Positions 32,246-41,315 of a stretch of DNA of 64,000 nucleotides are shown here, piece after piece (position 1 is the stretch's first letter; each line of letters starts with the position of its first letter). The notes under the pieces were generated by a model. The model had not been told where the DNA came from. It was given only the letters and a program-made list of their open reading frames with translations, and made no database searches. Both the position numbers and the translations under genes were made by a program. The DNA lies in contig ONMV01000005.1 in the NCBI GenBank assembly GCA_900319005.1, positions 61,146 through 125,145 of the forward strand, written 5' to 3'. The stretch is from an uncultured Bacteroidales bacterium (GTDB taxonomy: Bacteria > Bacteroidota > Bacteroidia > Bacteroidales > Paludibacteraceae).

Positions 32246-32621
32246 TCATTCCTATTGATTTTGTATTCCAGGCTGTCTCGTGTTGTTTGAGCGAGATCAT
32301 AGCGGTTGGAATGTCATGTTTAGCGTCGCACGCGAGATAAAGGGCGTACGCGATAGCAGCGATGTCTTCATCCCCTGCTTGTGCCAGAGACATAGCGATA
32401 GCGGCTTTAGTGCCCTCGTCCGTCGGCTCCGCTGATGTAGCGGAAGCCTTCGGAGCGGGAGCCGGTTGTTCTGCTTTCGGAGCACGCGGGGCGGTGGCTT
32501 TCTGCATGATCCATCCAAAGAATTGGAGGACATAAACCAAGCAGAAGAGCAACACCAGCACGATTCCGAAACCTAAGCCGGTTACAATCCATGTATCTGC
32601 GGTTACTGCGAGTAAAACCAT
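32229..32621 (-). CDS. mmdD: Methylmalonyl-CoA decarboxylase delta/OadG-like subunit
   Basis: 130 residues. One N-terminal membrane helix (about 11-35), a Pro/Ala-rich linker (about 45-70) and a C-terminal domain (about 75-120, with EDIAAIAYALYLACD), as in OadG-family subunits that hold the decarboxylase complex together. The last residues (MNNVGF) and the stop are encoded by the 48-bp repeat, so the original end may have been slightly different. It lies between mmdA and mmdC in the operon. Confidence 0.88.
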   Translation of the reverse strand: MVLLAVTADTWIVTGLGFGIVLVLLFCLVYVLQFFGWIMQKATAPRAPKAEQPAPAPKASATSAEPTDEGTKAAIAMSLAQAGDEDIAAIAYALYLACDAKHDIPTAMISLKQHETAWNTKSIGMNNVGF

Positions 32622-32655
32622 AGTAATTTACGAATTAAAAATTAAAAATTACGAA

Positions 32656-34212
32656 TTACAATGGAATATTCGAGTGTTTCTTGAGCGGGTTAGTCAGACG
32701 TTTTGTCTGCAACATCTCAAACGCACGGATGATACGGCTACGTGTGTAGCGCGGCTCAATGACATCGTCGATGTAACCGCGGTTAGCTGCCTGATACGGA
32801 GAAGCGAACAGATCTTTGTACTCTGCCTCTTTCTCTGCGATGAAGGCTTTCTTCTCTGCGGGATCTTCGATAGCCTTGATAGCCTTTGCTTGAAGCACGC
32901 CCACTGCTCCACTCGCACCCATTACTGCGATCTCTGCGTTCGGCCATGCGTAGCACATATCGCCACGGAGTTGTTTACAACTCATGACAATGTGCGAACC
33001 GCCATATGATTTACGAACGGTAATGGTAACTTTAGGAACGGTTGCTTCGCCATAAGCGAACATCAGTTTTGCTCCATGATCGATGATACCTGCGTACTCT
33101 TGTCCTGTTCCGCAAAGGAAGCCCGGAACGTCCACGAGGGTCAGGATCTGGATATTGAATGCGTCGCAGAAACGAACGAAACGCGCTGCTTTACGGCTTG
33201 CGTCGCAGTCGAGCACACCGGCAAGCCAAGACGGCTGGTTAGCGATGATACCGGTCGAGCGGCCATTGAAACGAGCGAAACCGCAGATGACGTTCTTCGC
33301 GTAATCCTTGTGAACCTCCATAAAATCACCATTGTCAACAATCGTGTTGATGATCTCATGCATGTCGTACGGTTTGTTCGGATCTGCCGGAACGATGTCG
33401 TTCAAGTTGTCATCCACGCGGGTGATGTCATCGGTGCATGCAACTACCGGAGCTTCCTCCATATTGTTCTGCGGGATGAAGGAAACGAGACGACGAACTT
33501 CAGCAAGCGCCTCTTCTTCGGTAGCAGCCACAAAATGGGTTACACCAGATTTGGTAGCGTGGATATGTGCGCCGCCGAGTTGTTCAACGGTTACGTCTTC
33601 ACCGGTAACGGACTTCACTACCTTCGGGCCGGTGATGAACATATAACTGTTCTGCTCGGTCATCATAATAAAGTCAGTCAACGCCGGGCTATATACTGCT
33701 CCTCCGGCACACGGACCGAAGATCACCGAGATCTGGGGCACAACGCCGGAAGCGAGGATGTTACGCTCGAAGATCTCTGCATATCCCGCGAGCGCGCAGG
33801 CTCCTTCTTGAATACGTGCGCCACCCGAGTCATTAAGACCGATGATCGGTGCACCGAGTTTCATAGCCTGATCCATGACGTTGCAAATCTTGAGTGCCAT
33901 GGTCTCGCTCAGCGAACCACCGATGACGGTAGCGTCCTGCGCAAAGACAAACACCAGACGGCCATCGATCGTACCCGATCCGACAGCTACGCCGTCGCCC
34001 AAGAACACTTTCTTCTCCATACCAAAATCATGGCAACGATGCGTGAGGAACATGTTCACTTCCTCAAACGAACCTTCATCGAGCAGCATGTTAATACGCT
34101 CACGGCAGGTATAACTGCCCTTTGCATGGTGTTTCTCCACCGCTGCTTCACCGCCGCCGGCCATCGCCTTCTCGCGGTTTTCGACTAACTTATCTAATTT
34201 AGCTTGATCCAT
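32656..34212 (-). CDS. mmdA: Methylmalonyl-CoA decarboxylase alpha subunit (carboxyltransferase)
   Basis: 518 residues, full length for this acyl-CoA carboxyltransferase family. Visible signatures: LNDSGGARIQEG, GPCAGGAVYSPALTDF and RKSYGGSHIVM, forming the two crotonase-like halves that bind CoA and biotin. It transfers the carboxyl group of methylmalonyl-CoA to biotin on MmdC. It follows mce after 38 bases and precedes mmdD after 34 bases, both gaps being made of AT-rich microrepeats. Confidence 0.96.
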   Translation of the reverse strand: MDQAKLDKLVENREKAMAGGGEAAVEKHHAKGSYTCRERINMLLDEGSFEEVNMFLTHRCHDFGMEKKVFLGDGVAVGSGTIDGRLVFVFAQDATVIGGSLSETMALKICNVMDQAMKLGAPIIGLNDSGGARIQEGACALAGYAEIFERNILASGVVPQISVIFGPCAGGAVYSPALTDFIMMTEQNSYMFITGPKVVKSVTGEDVTVEQLGGAHIHATKSGVTHFVAATEEEALAEVRRLVSFIPQNNMEEAPVVACTDDITRVDDNLNDIVPADPNKPYDMHEIINTIVDNGDFMEVHKDYAKNVICGFARFNGRSTGIIANQPSWLAGVLDCDASRKAARFVRFCDAFNIQILTLVDVPGFLCGTGQEYAGIIDHGAKLMFAYGEATVPKVTITVRKSYGGSHIVMSCKQLRGDMCYAWPNAEIAVMGASGAVGVLQAKAIKAIEDPAEKKAFIAEKEAEYKDLFASPYQAANRGYIDDVIEPRYTRSRIIRAFEMLQTKRLTNPLKKHSNIPL

Positions 34213-34250
34213 AAAGACATTTACTATTTTGTCATTTACAATTTGGTCAT

Positions 34251-34664
34251 TTATTTCGGCTGTTGGCAGAGCTCTGTCAAAACGCCTTTGGTGCTCTTCG
34301 GGTGCAAGAATGCAATCATCAGGTTCTCTGCGCCTTTACGCGGAGCTTTGTCAATCAGCTGGATGCCTGCTGCCTCGCACTCTGCCAGCGCTTCTGCTAC
34401 GTTCTCTACGTTGAATGCTACGTGGTGAACGCCACCGCGACCACCGTTCTTCTCGATGAACTTAGCAATCGTGGACTCAGGGCTCGTCGGCTCCAGAAGT
34501 TCGATCTTTACCTCACCAACTTTGAAGAAAGCGGTGCGAACCTTCTGATCCTCAACTACTTCGATTGAATAACACTTGTTTCCCGAAAGAAACTCAAAGA
34601 AGGGAGCAGCCTCTTCAATAGAGGTAACTGCAATTCCCAAATGCTCAATGTGTGTGGGTTTCAT
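34251..34664 (-). CDS. mce: Methylmalonyl-CoA epimerase
   Basis: 137 residues of the vicinal oxygen chelate family. Metal ligands fit His8 (IEHLGIAV), a His in VHHVAF and the Glu near the C-terminus (LTELCQ). It interconverts the (R) and (S) forms of methylmalonyl-CoA, linking methylmalonyl-CoA mutase to the decarboxylase. It is the first gene of the propionate operon and has a clear promoter. Confidence 0.95.
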   Translation of the reverse strand: MKPTHIEHLGIAVTSIEEAAPFFEFLSGNKCYSIEVVEDQKVRTAFFKVGEVKIELLEPTSPESTIAKFIEKNGGRGGVHHVAFNVENVAEALAECEAAGIQLIDKAPRKGAENLMIAFLHPKSTKGVLTELCQQPK

Positions 34665-34722
34665 ATAAATAAAAATTTAAAATTAAAAATTCAAAATTCA
34701 ATGATGTTTTCAAAATCGGCTA

Positions 34723-34753
34723 CAAAGGTACAAAAAAAAAATGACATACACAA
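34723..34753 (-). promoter_or_regulatory. Promoter of the mce-mmd operon
   Basis: Minus-strand TTG (34751-34753) and TAccTTTG (34723-34730), 20 bases apart, about 58 bases before mce. Confidence 0.75.
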
Positions 34754-34795
34754 TAGTGTATGCCACTTTTCTGCAAAATTTATTTATTTTGTCTA

Positions 34796-37306
34796 TTATT
34801 TGCCGGCTTGTACACCGCCTCCTCCGAGTCGGTTGAGTTCGTCTATCTCGCCCACTCTACGGTGTTTATGCTGTTGGTTTTGTCCAAACATCCAAACGAT
34901 GGAGAATGTCACACGTTGTTGCCGCGATGTATTCCGATACCAACTTTCATACCCAGGCTGCTGTCCCATATCTTCGGTACGATAGACATTCGAGCGCAAA
35001 AGATCTTGTACATTGAGGTTGAAAATAAGACCTTTTTTCATGTACATCTTCCTGACCCCGAAACTCATGTAATAGGAACTATTCATTCGGTTGTAACCGG
35101 TAGTCATCGGCGAAGACCAGTTTCCATCCAGTGTAAATATCCATTCTTTGGGTAAATAGGCAGAAAGCGTACCACCCACATAGCCATAATGATTGCCTAA
35201 TTGGTAGATTGGCTGACCGTTAGCGTCTTTCTCATACGAGCGGTTGAGGAAATGATACCATCCGGCGTTCACCGTCAATGCCAACCATGCACCCACTAAT
35301 TGACGATTGGACGATTTACGATTTACGTTTTCTTCGTTATTGTTAGCAAATTTCGGCACGATGGGCAGTTCCGTGAGAGATATATTTCCTCCGTGCGTAG
35401 TACATGTACCGAAATTCTCCCACCGCATAAAGCCACTTCCATTCGGCAGGATGGTCGTTCGTTGTGAGAACATATCCTGCGTGTGCGCAAAATTGAAAGT
35501 CAGATTGAAGTATTGCGTCCAAGAGAAATGCAACTCTACATCATTGTTAAATTCCGGTGAAAGATCGGTGTTTCCTATCTGATACGAATATGCGTCCACA
35601 TACGTCACAAAGGGGTTTAACATCCAGTAGTTCGGACGTTTGATGCGTCGCGTGTAAGTGGCACTCACGGAAATAGGCTGTTTGAGTTTGCCGAGTGGAC
35701 TACTGGTATAACCGACATAGGCTGTCGGGAAAGGATTGAAATACGATTTGTTCGTTATACTGTCTGCACTGATCCAGTTTCCATAACTATATGTGTATTC
35801 GCCGCGGAGACCAAGCTTGACCGACCAGTGTTCGCCGAACTGCTTCCCTGCGCTGATATAAACTGCTGCCACGTGTTCCTGATAGCGGAATTTGGAATCG
35901 GTCCGGGAGGATGGGAGACGATTGATGAGAGAATCCGTGGTCATCGAATTGTCCGTGGACGACAGCGCGTACTTGACGCCACATTCTAACATGCCCGTTT
36001 TCCAGAATTGCGTTTGAAAATCCAACTTCGCGCTGTAGATATCTACTGTTTGACGGCTATGAATATCCAAGCCGATATTCTTTGTGCCGTAATCGGTATT
36101 TTGGAAGTTTGAGGTAGTTGTTTTGTAGCGGTTATAATCCACATTGACAGTCAATTCGCGCTCCAAAGCGGAAGAGAATGTATGGGTATAATTGAGGTTC
36201 GCCGTATGTTGTGGAGCTGCAACGTGGTTATTAGTCTCCGTGACGCTTCGCGTGGTGTCGGTTCCCACGATGACATACGCATAGTTTCGGCCGTCCATAA
36301 TGGATTGTTTGATATCCATGTATGGCACTTGAAGGATAAATCCGAAGGTATTGACCGAATCGATGTACCAATCGTTACCCACTTTGAGCATATAATACTG
36401 AAAATCTGTTGCATATCCCGATCGAGAATAGTTTTGCATTGCAGGAGAACTCGTCGAAGCGGGTATCTTTCTGCTGGTCTCCAGATCAATATCATTCTGT
36501 GCAAAAACCTGCGTCAGCTGACCGAACGTATAAGTCTTTTCGCCGCGATAATTGAGATTAAGCGAGACGGCATCCATTTGAAGCCATCGTTTGACATCGC
36601 CCCAGTACATACCTCCATACGAAGCGGAGAGCATACCGTTCAGACCTTTGGACATATTCCGTTTAGTCTTGATATTGATGATTCCACCCTGCCCGCTCGC
36701 ATCGTATTTGGCGGATGGATTAGAGATGATTTCTATTTTCTCTATTGTGTTGCCGTCCGTTCCGTCGAGCATGGCTTTGAGTTGCTGCCCGCTCAGGTAC
36801 GAAGGTTTGCCGTCAATCCATATCTCCACCCCTTTGCCGTTGACGGTTATGTTTCCGTCCTTGTCAATCCGCACGCCCGGCGAACGACGGAGAATATCGT
36901 TTCCGTTCGAACCGGCGGCTAATGGCGATGCGGAGACGTTCACCACTAACTTGTCCATCTGGCGCTCGATAAGCGGTTTCTTGGCTTTGACTTCCACTTC
37001 CGCGAGGCGCTCACTCTCTTCATGCAGCACAAAATCCGGTCCGCCGAAAGCGGTGTGATAGCCGATATAGGAAGCTTGAATAAGGAACCTCTCCCCGCTC
37101 CGCCCCTCAAGGGAGGGTGATTCGACGGTATATTTACCTTGCTCATCGGTTATCGTACCCGTAAGAAGCGTTGAGTCCTGCGCAAGGACGGAGATCGTCA
37201 CAAAGGGCATTGGGTTGCCCTGCGCGTCCGTTACTTTTCCTTTCACGTTTTCTGCCGAAACCATACCGGTCAACAGCATCATTAATCCGAATACAATCGT
37301 TCTCAT
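34796..37306 (-). CDS. Outer-membrane beta-barrel protein, TonB-receptor-like, with N-terminal carboxypeptidase-regulatory domain
   Basis: 836 residues. Signal peptide (1-18), a CarboxypepD_reg-like domain (about 21-95, VKGKVTDAQGNPMPFVTISV), a plug-like region (DILRRSPGVRIDKDGNITVNG, IEKIEIISNPSAKYDASG) and a long barrel, as in the outer-membrane beta-barrel family of TonB-receptor relatives. Two in-frame low-complexity inserts are visible: SPSLEGRSGERF (DNA 37090-37120) and NRKSSNRQ (DNA 35298-35328, the gacgattg repeat). An AraC regulator gene follows upstream on the same strand. The ligand is unknown. Confidence 0.85.
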   Translation of the reverse strand: MRTIVFGLMMLLTGMVSAENVKGKVTDAQGNPMPFVTISVLAQDSTLLTGTITDEQGKYTVESPSLEGRSGERFLIQASYIGYHTAFGGPDFVLHEESERLAEVEVKAKKPLIERQMDKLVVNVSASPLAAGSNGNDILRRSPGVRIDKDGNITVNGKGVEIWIDGKPSYLSGQQLKAMLDGTDGNTIEKIEIISNPSAKYDASGQGGIINIKTKRNMSKGLNGMLSASYGGMYWGDVKRWLQMDAVSLNLNYRGEKTYTFGQLTQVFAQNDIDLETSRKIPASTSSPAMQNYSRSGYATDFQYYMLKVGNDWYIDSVNTFGFILQVPYMDIKQSIMDGRNYAYVIVGTDTTRSVTETNNHVAAPQHTANLNYTHTFSSALERELTVNVDYNRYKTTTSNFQNTDYGTKNIGLDIHSRQTVDIYSAKLDFQTQFWKTGMLECGVKYALSSTDNSMTTDSLINRLPSSRTDSKFRYQEHVAAVYISAGKQFGEHWSVKLGLRGEYTYSYGNWISADSITNKSYFNPFPTAYVGYTSSPLGKLKQPISVSATYTRRIKRPNYWMLNPFVTYVDAYSYQIGNTDLSPEFNNDVELHFSWTQYFNLTFNFAHTQDMFSQRTTILPNGSGFMRWENFGTCTTHGGNISLTELPIVPKFANNNEENVNRKSSNRQLVGAWLALTVNAGWYHFLNRSYEKDANGQPIYQLGNHYGYVGGTLSAYLPKEWIFTLDGNWSSPMTTGYNRMNSSYYMSFGVRKMYMKKGLIFNLNVQDLLRSNVYRTEDMGQQPGYESWYRNTSRQQRVTFSIVWMFGQNQQHKHRRVGEIDELNRLGGGGVQAGK

Positions 37307-37359
37307 TTTGTCTGTTCCGTTTGTTCAATTATACATAACCCTTCTAGGCGGAGGCCACT

Positions 37360-37400
37360 CCTCCCGTTACGTCGGGAGGACGTTCCGGGTGCAAAAGTAC
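37360..37400 (-). promoter_or_regulatory. Palindromic repeat and promoter of the barrel gene
   Basis: CTCCTCCCG..CGGGAGG palindrome at 37360-37390 is nearly identical to 18222-18252 inside the hemerythrin regulator (three substitutions, one indel). The minus-strand -7 box TActTTTG lies at 37393-37400; the -33 box is weak. Confidence 0.7.
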
Positions 37401-37458
37401 TGCTTTTTGACCGAACGACATATGAAAAAACGGACATAGTGCTATTTACTGCCATTTT

Positions 37459-38319
37459 TCAGGCAAAAAAGATAGAGAAATCGGCTGTCAGAGGAATTCC
37501 TAACATCCGGAAATGGCTTGGAGAGACACAACCCATCTGCTGAAACTCGAGTGCCATGTGGCTCAGATCATAATAACCGTGCTGCAAAGCGATGGACATC
37601 AGGTCTATCGGTTGACCTTTTGCAACATTCTGCTGCATGGTTTGTATAGCCCGATGGAAACGCCGCAAACGGATGAACTGCTTGGGAGGGATGCCGACAT
37701 ACGTACGGAACACACGCAGGAACTGACGTTCGCCCAAACAAGCAACAGACGCCATTTCGGCTGCGGAGATATTTCCTTTTGCTTCATCACAGGCAGCTAT
37801 CACGCGGCGTAATCGAGTATAGTTGACATCTTCTTTATGCGGCAGATGACCAAGGAAGAAAGCGTCTATGAGCGGCGCAATATGCTCGGCTTTAGGCGTC
37901 GATTGGAAGATATGATCCAGTTGAAGCAAGCCTTCATCGCCGAACTCCTTGGCTGTCAGCACTTGACCGGAGAGTTGCTGCAAGTCTATATGAAGCAGGG
38001 CGTGCATGCCTCCCGGCTCAAAATCCAGCATCATCCCCTCAAACCAGCCGCTGAGCGTAGTTATTCCGATTGTTTGCTGGTTAGCGCCAAGCAGCGTCAG
38101 ACCATCGGAAATAGTACCATTAATGTCGGTCGTCACGTTACGCTGGAAGATCAAACTCCCGTAATTAGGCAGTAGTTGCTGCACATGTTTGCCGTTGACA
38201 AACCGTGGGTCATCGCTTGGCGGCGTCATCGTATCCGTCGATCCCTCCGCACGGACAAACACATAGCGGGAAATGTATGCCCTCAATGCCTCAACCGGTT
38301 GTATGATTTGAAAAAACAT
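37459..38319 (-). CDS. AraC-family transcription regulator with DUF6597-like N-terminus
   Basis: 286 residues from the ATG at 38319 (MFFQIIQPVEALR). A more upstream in-frame start at 38415 would lie before the promoter. The N-terminal domain (about 10-155) has the GYFEPGGMHALL-like pattern of the DUF6597 cupin-type sensor. Two HTH motifs of the AraC domain fill about 190-280 (ISAAEMASVACLGERQFLRVF, IDLMSIALQHGYYDLSHM). It may control the barrel gene downstream. Confidence 0.87.
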   Translation of the reverse strand: MFFQIIQPVEALRAYISRYVFVRAEGSTDTMTPPSDDPRFVNGKHVQQLLPNYGSLIFQRNVTTDINGTISDGLTLLGANQQTIGITTLSGWFEGMMLDFEPGGMHALLHIDLQQLSGQVLTAKEFGDEGLLQLDHIFQSTPKAEHIAPLIDAFFLGHLPHKEDVNYTRLRRVIAACDEAKGNISAAEMASVACLGERQFLRVFRTYVGIPPKQFIRLRRFHRAIQTMQQNVAKGQPIDLMSIALQHGYYDLSHMALEFQQMGCVSPSHFRMLGIPLTADFSIFFA

Positions 38320-38338
38320 GATTAAACTTTTGTGAGTG

Positions 38339-38370
38339 CAAAGATACGACTTTTTTTTGATATATGCAAA
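38339..38370 (-). promoter_or_regulatory. Promoter of the AraC gene
   Basis: Minus-strand TTTG (38367-38370) and TAtcTTTG (38339-38346), 20 bases apart. Confidence 0.75.
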
Positions 38371-38380
38371 TATAAAACGA

Positions 38381-38406
38381 AAAAAGCGCACCGAAATGCG
38401 CTTTTT
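38381..38406. terminator. Terminator of the EF-G2 gene
   Basis: AAAAAGCGCA-ccgaaa-TGCGCTTTTT, a 10-bp stem including A/T arms, works on both strands and lies 30 bases after the EF-G2 stop. Confidence 0.85.
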
Positions 38407-38435
38407 GAGGATCAACCAAGCATGGTTGATGGCGA

Positions 38436-40592
38436 TTACTCTTCCTCGTTCTGGGTAGCAGCGTAAGCAGCAAGGAGTTTCTCCTGAACATCTGCCGGAA
38501 CGAGCTGGTACGAGTTGAATGCCATCGTGAAGGTAGCACGTCCACCGGTCAGCGACGAGAGAGTTGTCGAATAACTCGAGAGCTCTTTCAAAGGCACTTG
38601 TGCTTTAAGGCGAGTGAACGATTTCTCGGTCTCCATACCCATTACCATACCGCGACGACCGTTGATGTCCGACATCACATCGCCCATGATCTCCGACGGA
38701 ACGAAGACTTCGAGGTCATAAACCGGCTCAAGCACTTTCGGGTTTGCCTCTTTGAAGGCTTGTGCGAACGCGTTACGGCCTGCCAGACGGAAGGAGATTT
38801 CGTTCGAATCAACCGGGTGCATCTTACCATCATAAATAATGACGCGCACGTCGCGTGCATACGAACCGGTGAGCGGTCCTTGCTCCATACGATCCATGAT
38901 ACCCTTTACGATAGCCGGGATGAAGCGTGCGTCGATAGCACCGCCGACGATGGAGTTGATGATGATGAGCTTACCACCCCACTCCAAGTTGATCTCCTGC
39001 TGATCCTTTACAGAGATCTTATACTCTTGGTTACCGAACTTATAGGTCTCCTTAACCGGCATGCCTTCCTCGTACGGCTCCACGATCAGGTGTACCTCAC
39101 CGAACTGACCGGCTCCACCGGATTGTTTCTTATGACGGTAGTCCGCACGTGCTGCCTTGGTAATCGTCTCACGATACGGGATCTTCGGCTCGAGGAACTC
39201 AACCATCATCTTATCGTTGTTCTCCAGACGCCATTTGAGGGTACGCAGGTGGAACTCACCTTGACCGGAAACGATCATCTGACGAAGCTCCTTGGACTGC
39301 TCTACTACCCAAGTCGGATCTTCCTCGTGCATACGAGTCAGAAGAGCTGCCAGTTTCTCAGCGTCACTCTCGGTAACCGGCTTGATTGCACGGCGGTAAC
39401 GAGGCTGCGGATAAACAATCGGAGCGTATTGGTTGTCACACTCTTTCGCATTCAGCGTGTTACCCGTACGGGTATCTTTGAGCTTCACGGTAGCACCGAT
39501 ATCACCTGCCTGCAACTCATCTACGGCAGTACGGATCGAACCGGCAACCTGATAGAGCTGCGAGATACGCTCTTTCGAGCCGCGCTCCATGTTCACCAGG
39601 TCGTCGCCGTTGTGAACCGTTCCCTGCATTACGCGGAAATAGTTCACCTCACCGATATGTGGCTCAACAGATGTCTTGAAGACATAGAGACTCGTCGGAG
39701 CCGAAGCGTCCGGACTGATCTTCTTGCCGTCAACCGTCGGATAACTGAACTGTGCAGGGCTCGGAGCCATACCGTTCAGGAAGTCCATCAGACGACGAAC
39801 ACCCATATCTTTGAGTCCCGAGCAGCAGATAACCGGATACATCGAACCGTCCGCATAAACGCTCTTCAGACCCTGCATGATCTCCTCATCGGTCAGACCT
39901 TCGCCGAGGAACTTATCCAACAGCGTCTCGTCTGCTTCTGCTGCCTGCTCTTGGAGTTGCTGACGCATCTCAGCTACCTTATCGGCATACTCAGCAGGGA
40001 TATCCTTCATCTCAGGAGCTCCACCCTCTGCTTTCCAAACGAGCATCTTGCCCTTGAGAACATCAATCGCTGCGTTGAAACCTGCTCCGGCATTAACCGG
40101 GAACTGGATCAGCGTACACTTATTGCCAAAGTTCTCCTTTAGTTGCGCGTACGTGCGCTCGAAGTCTGCGTTCTCGTGGTCGCATTTATTGATGACGAAT
40201 GCGAGCGGTTTCTTTGCTTTCTCAACGAGACGGAAGTTATTCTGCGTGCCGACTTCCACACCGCCGTTTGCGGAAAGAACGATGAGTGCCGAGCCGCACA
40301 TCTGAAGTGCTGCCACGGTTCCACCGCAGAAGTCGTCTGAACCTGCGCAATCGATCACGTTCAGTTTCTTGCCTTCGAACTCAATGTTACAAACTGTGGA
40401 GAAGACGGAGTAGCCGTACTCTTTCTCTACCGGGAAATAATCGCACACGGTGGATTGCTGCTCAATCGAACCGCGGCGTTTGATCACCCCGCTTTCAAAC
40501 AACATCGACTCCATCAGAGTCGTCTTACCCGATCCCGAGCCGCCCAACATAGCGACGTTCTTGATCTCAGATGCTTGATAAACTTTAGCCAT
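38436..40592 (-). CDS. EF-G2, alternative elongation factor G with degenerate GTPase motifs
   Basis: 718 residues with the five-domain EF-G layout. The G1 loop is GGSGSGKTT instead of AHIDAGKTT. The G3 motif reads DCAGSDDF (from residue 81), so the catalytic His of DTPGHVDF is Ser85. The NKCD motif replaces NKMD. In Bacteroides thetaiotaomicron a similar EF-G2 supports translocation without GTP hydrolysis and helps survival when carbon is scarce; the substitutions here fit that group. The gene is monocistronic with its own promoter and terminator and is not beside rpsL/rpsG/tuf, unlike the usual fusA. Confidence 0.9.
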   Translation of the reverse strand: MAKVYQASEIKNVAMLGGSGSGKTTLMESMLFESGVIKRRGSIEQQSTVCDYFPVEKEYGYSVFSTVCNIEFEGKKLNVIDCAGSDDFCGGTVAALQMCGSALIVLSANGGVEVGTQNNFRLVEKAKKPLAFVINKCDHENADFERTYAQLKENFGNKCTLIQFPVNAGAGFNAAIDVLKGKMLVWKAEGGAPEMKDIPAEYADKVAEMRQQLQEQAAEADETLLDKFLGEGLTDEEIMQGLKSVYADGSMYPVICCSGLKDMGVRRLMDFLNGMAPSPAQFSYPTVDGKKISPDASAPTSLYVFKTSVEPHIGEVNYFRVMQGTVHNGDDLVNMERGSKERISQLYQVAGSIRTAVDELQAGDIGATVKLKDTRTGNTLNAKECDNQYAPIVYPQPRYRRAIKPVTESDAEKLAALLTRMHEEDPTWVVEQSKELRQMIVSGQGEFHLRTLKWRLENNDKMMVEFLEPKIPYRETITKAARADYRHKKQSGGAGQFGEVHLIVEPYEEGMPVKETYKFGNQEYKISVKDQQEINLEWGGKLIIINSIVGGAIDARFIPAIVKGIMDRMEQGPLTGSYARDVRVIIYDGKMHPVDSNEISFRLAGRNAFAQAFKEANPKVLEPVYDLEVFVPSEIMGDVMSDINGRRGMVMGMETEKSFTRLKAQVPLKELSSYSTTLSSLTGGRATFTMAFNSYQLVPADVQEKLLAAYAATQNEEE

Positions 40593-40651
40593 AATGTGTT
40601 AGTATTTAAGGATTTTTACTGTTTTGCAAACTCAATGTAGCAAAATCGGGG

Positions 40652-40683
40652 CAAAATTACAAAAAAAATTGCACATATGCAAA
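40652..40683 (-). promoter_or_regulatory. Promoter of the EF-G2 gene
   Basis: Minus-strand TTTG (40680-40683) and TAatTTTG (40652-40659), 20 bases apart, about 60 bases before the ATG. Confidence 0.75.
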
Positions 40684-40689
40684 TAAAAA

Positions 40690-41315
40690 TGTGTTTTTTT
40701 GTAAAAAATATCGTTCTTCTGTTTCTTTTCACCCCAAATGACCCTGAAAATGGTAAGAATTGCCTGTCATAACCATTCGCATTACGTTCGCATCCCGTAC
40801 GTGCCCGTAAGATGCCTGCTGTCTTCTGACTCCGTTCCGCCTCCGTTTCGAGTCCGTTCCAGTACCATGAATGATTAACGAATGATTAAGAATAACTAAG
40901 AACCACTAACGATTTGATCGGGGAAAGGGGTGCATCTATAAAAAATGTACGTGAGACTATGAGACTTTGAGACTATTGAGATTTCATAATGGAAACGATT
41001 CCTTCACAAAAAGAGCGAATTAGCGGAAGAAAAGTCTCATAGTCTCAAAGTCTCATTGCAAATTTTTACTATTTTTAGCGCTCATGGTATGGGAATTCTA
41101 CAGCCACATCCACGATGGTCTTTCTCTCGGTCGGCTTAGGCTCCCCGCCTGCCTTCCCTTTTCTTAACCACAAGGGTACGATTATTTCTTATCTCATTGC
41201 ATTCGAACGATTGTTTCGGACGAAACAGACGAAGAAAGAACCTGCCTGCTCGGTGGTGGAGCAGGCAGGAGTCCGATAGATCGAGTTATCGTGGTTATCG
41301 ATAGAGCGAAAGGGG
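40690..41315. other. Gene-free region with several repeats and hairpins
   Basis: About 625 bases without a supported gene. Contents: 'aatgattaacg/aataactaag' microrepeats (40867-40912); an 18-bp perfect inverted repeat ATGAGACTTTGAGACTAT (40959-40976 with 41039-41056); and a strong 11-bp hairpin CCTGCCTGCTC / GAGCAGGCAGG (41241-41269), which is not followed by a T-run. Confidence 0.6.

Noticed and set aside
38598-40142. Long open frame (514 codons) on the strand opposite EF-G2
   Set aside because: It is a shadow of a highly expressed gene with biased codons; it has no family resemblance and no promoter. The same holds for the long opposite-strand frames over mmdA (33076-34188) and ppdK (61977-63029).
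41091-41191. Protein-like frame on the minus strand (contains PKPTERKTIVDVAVEFPYHE)
   Set aside because: It has no start codon, is bounded by stops after about 35 codons and has no recognised family; at most a gene remnant.
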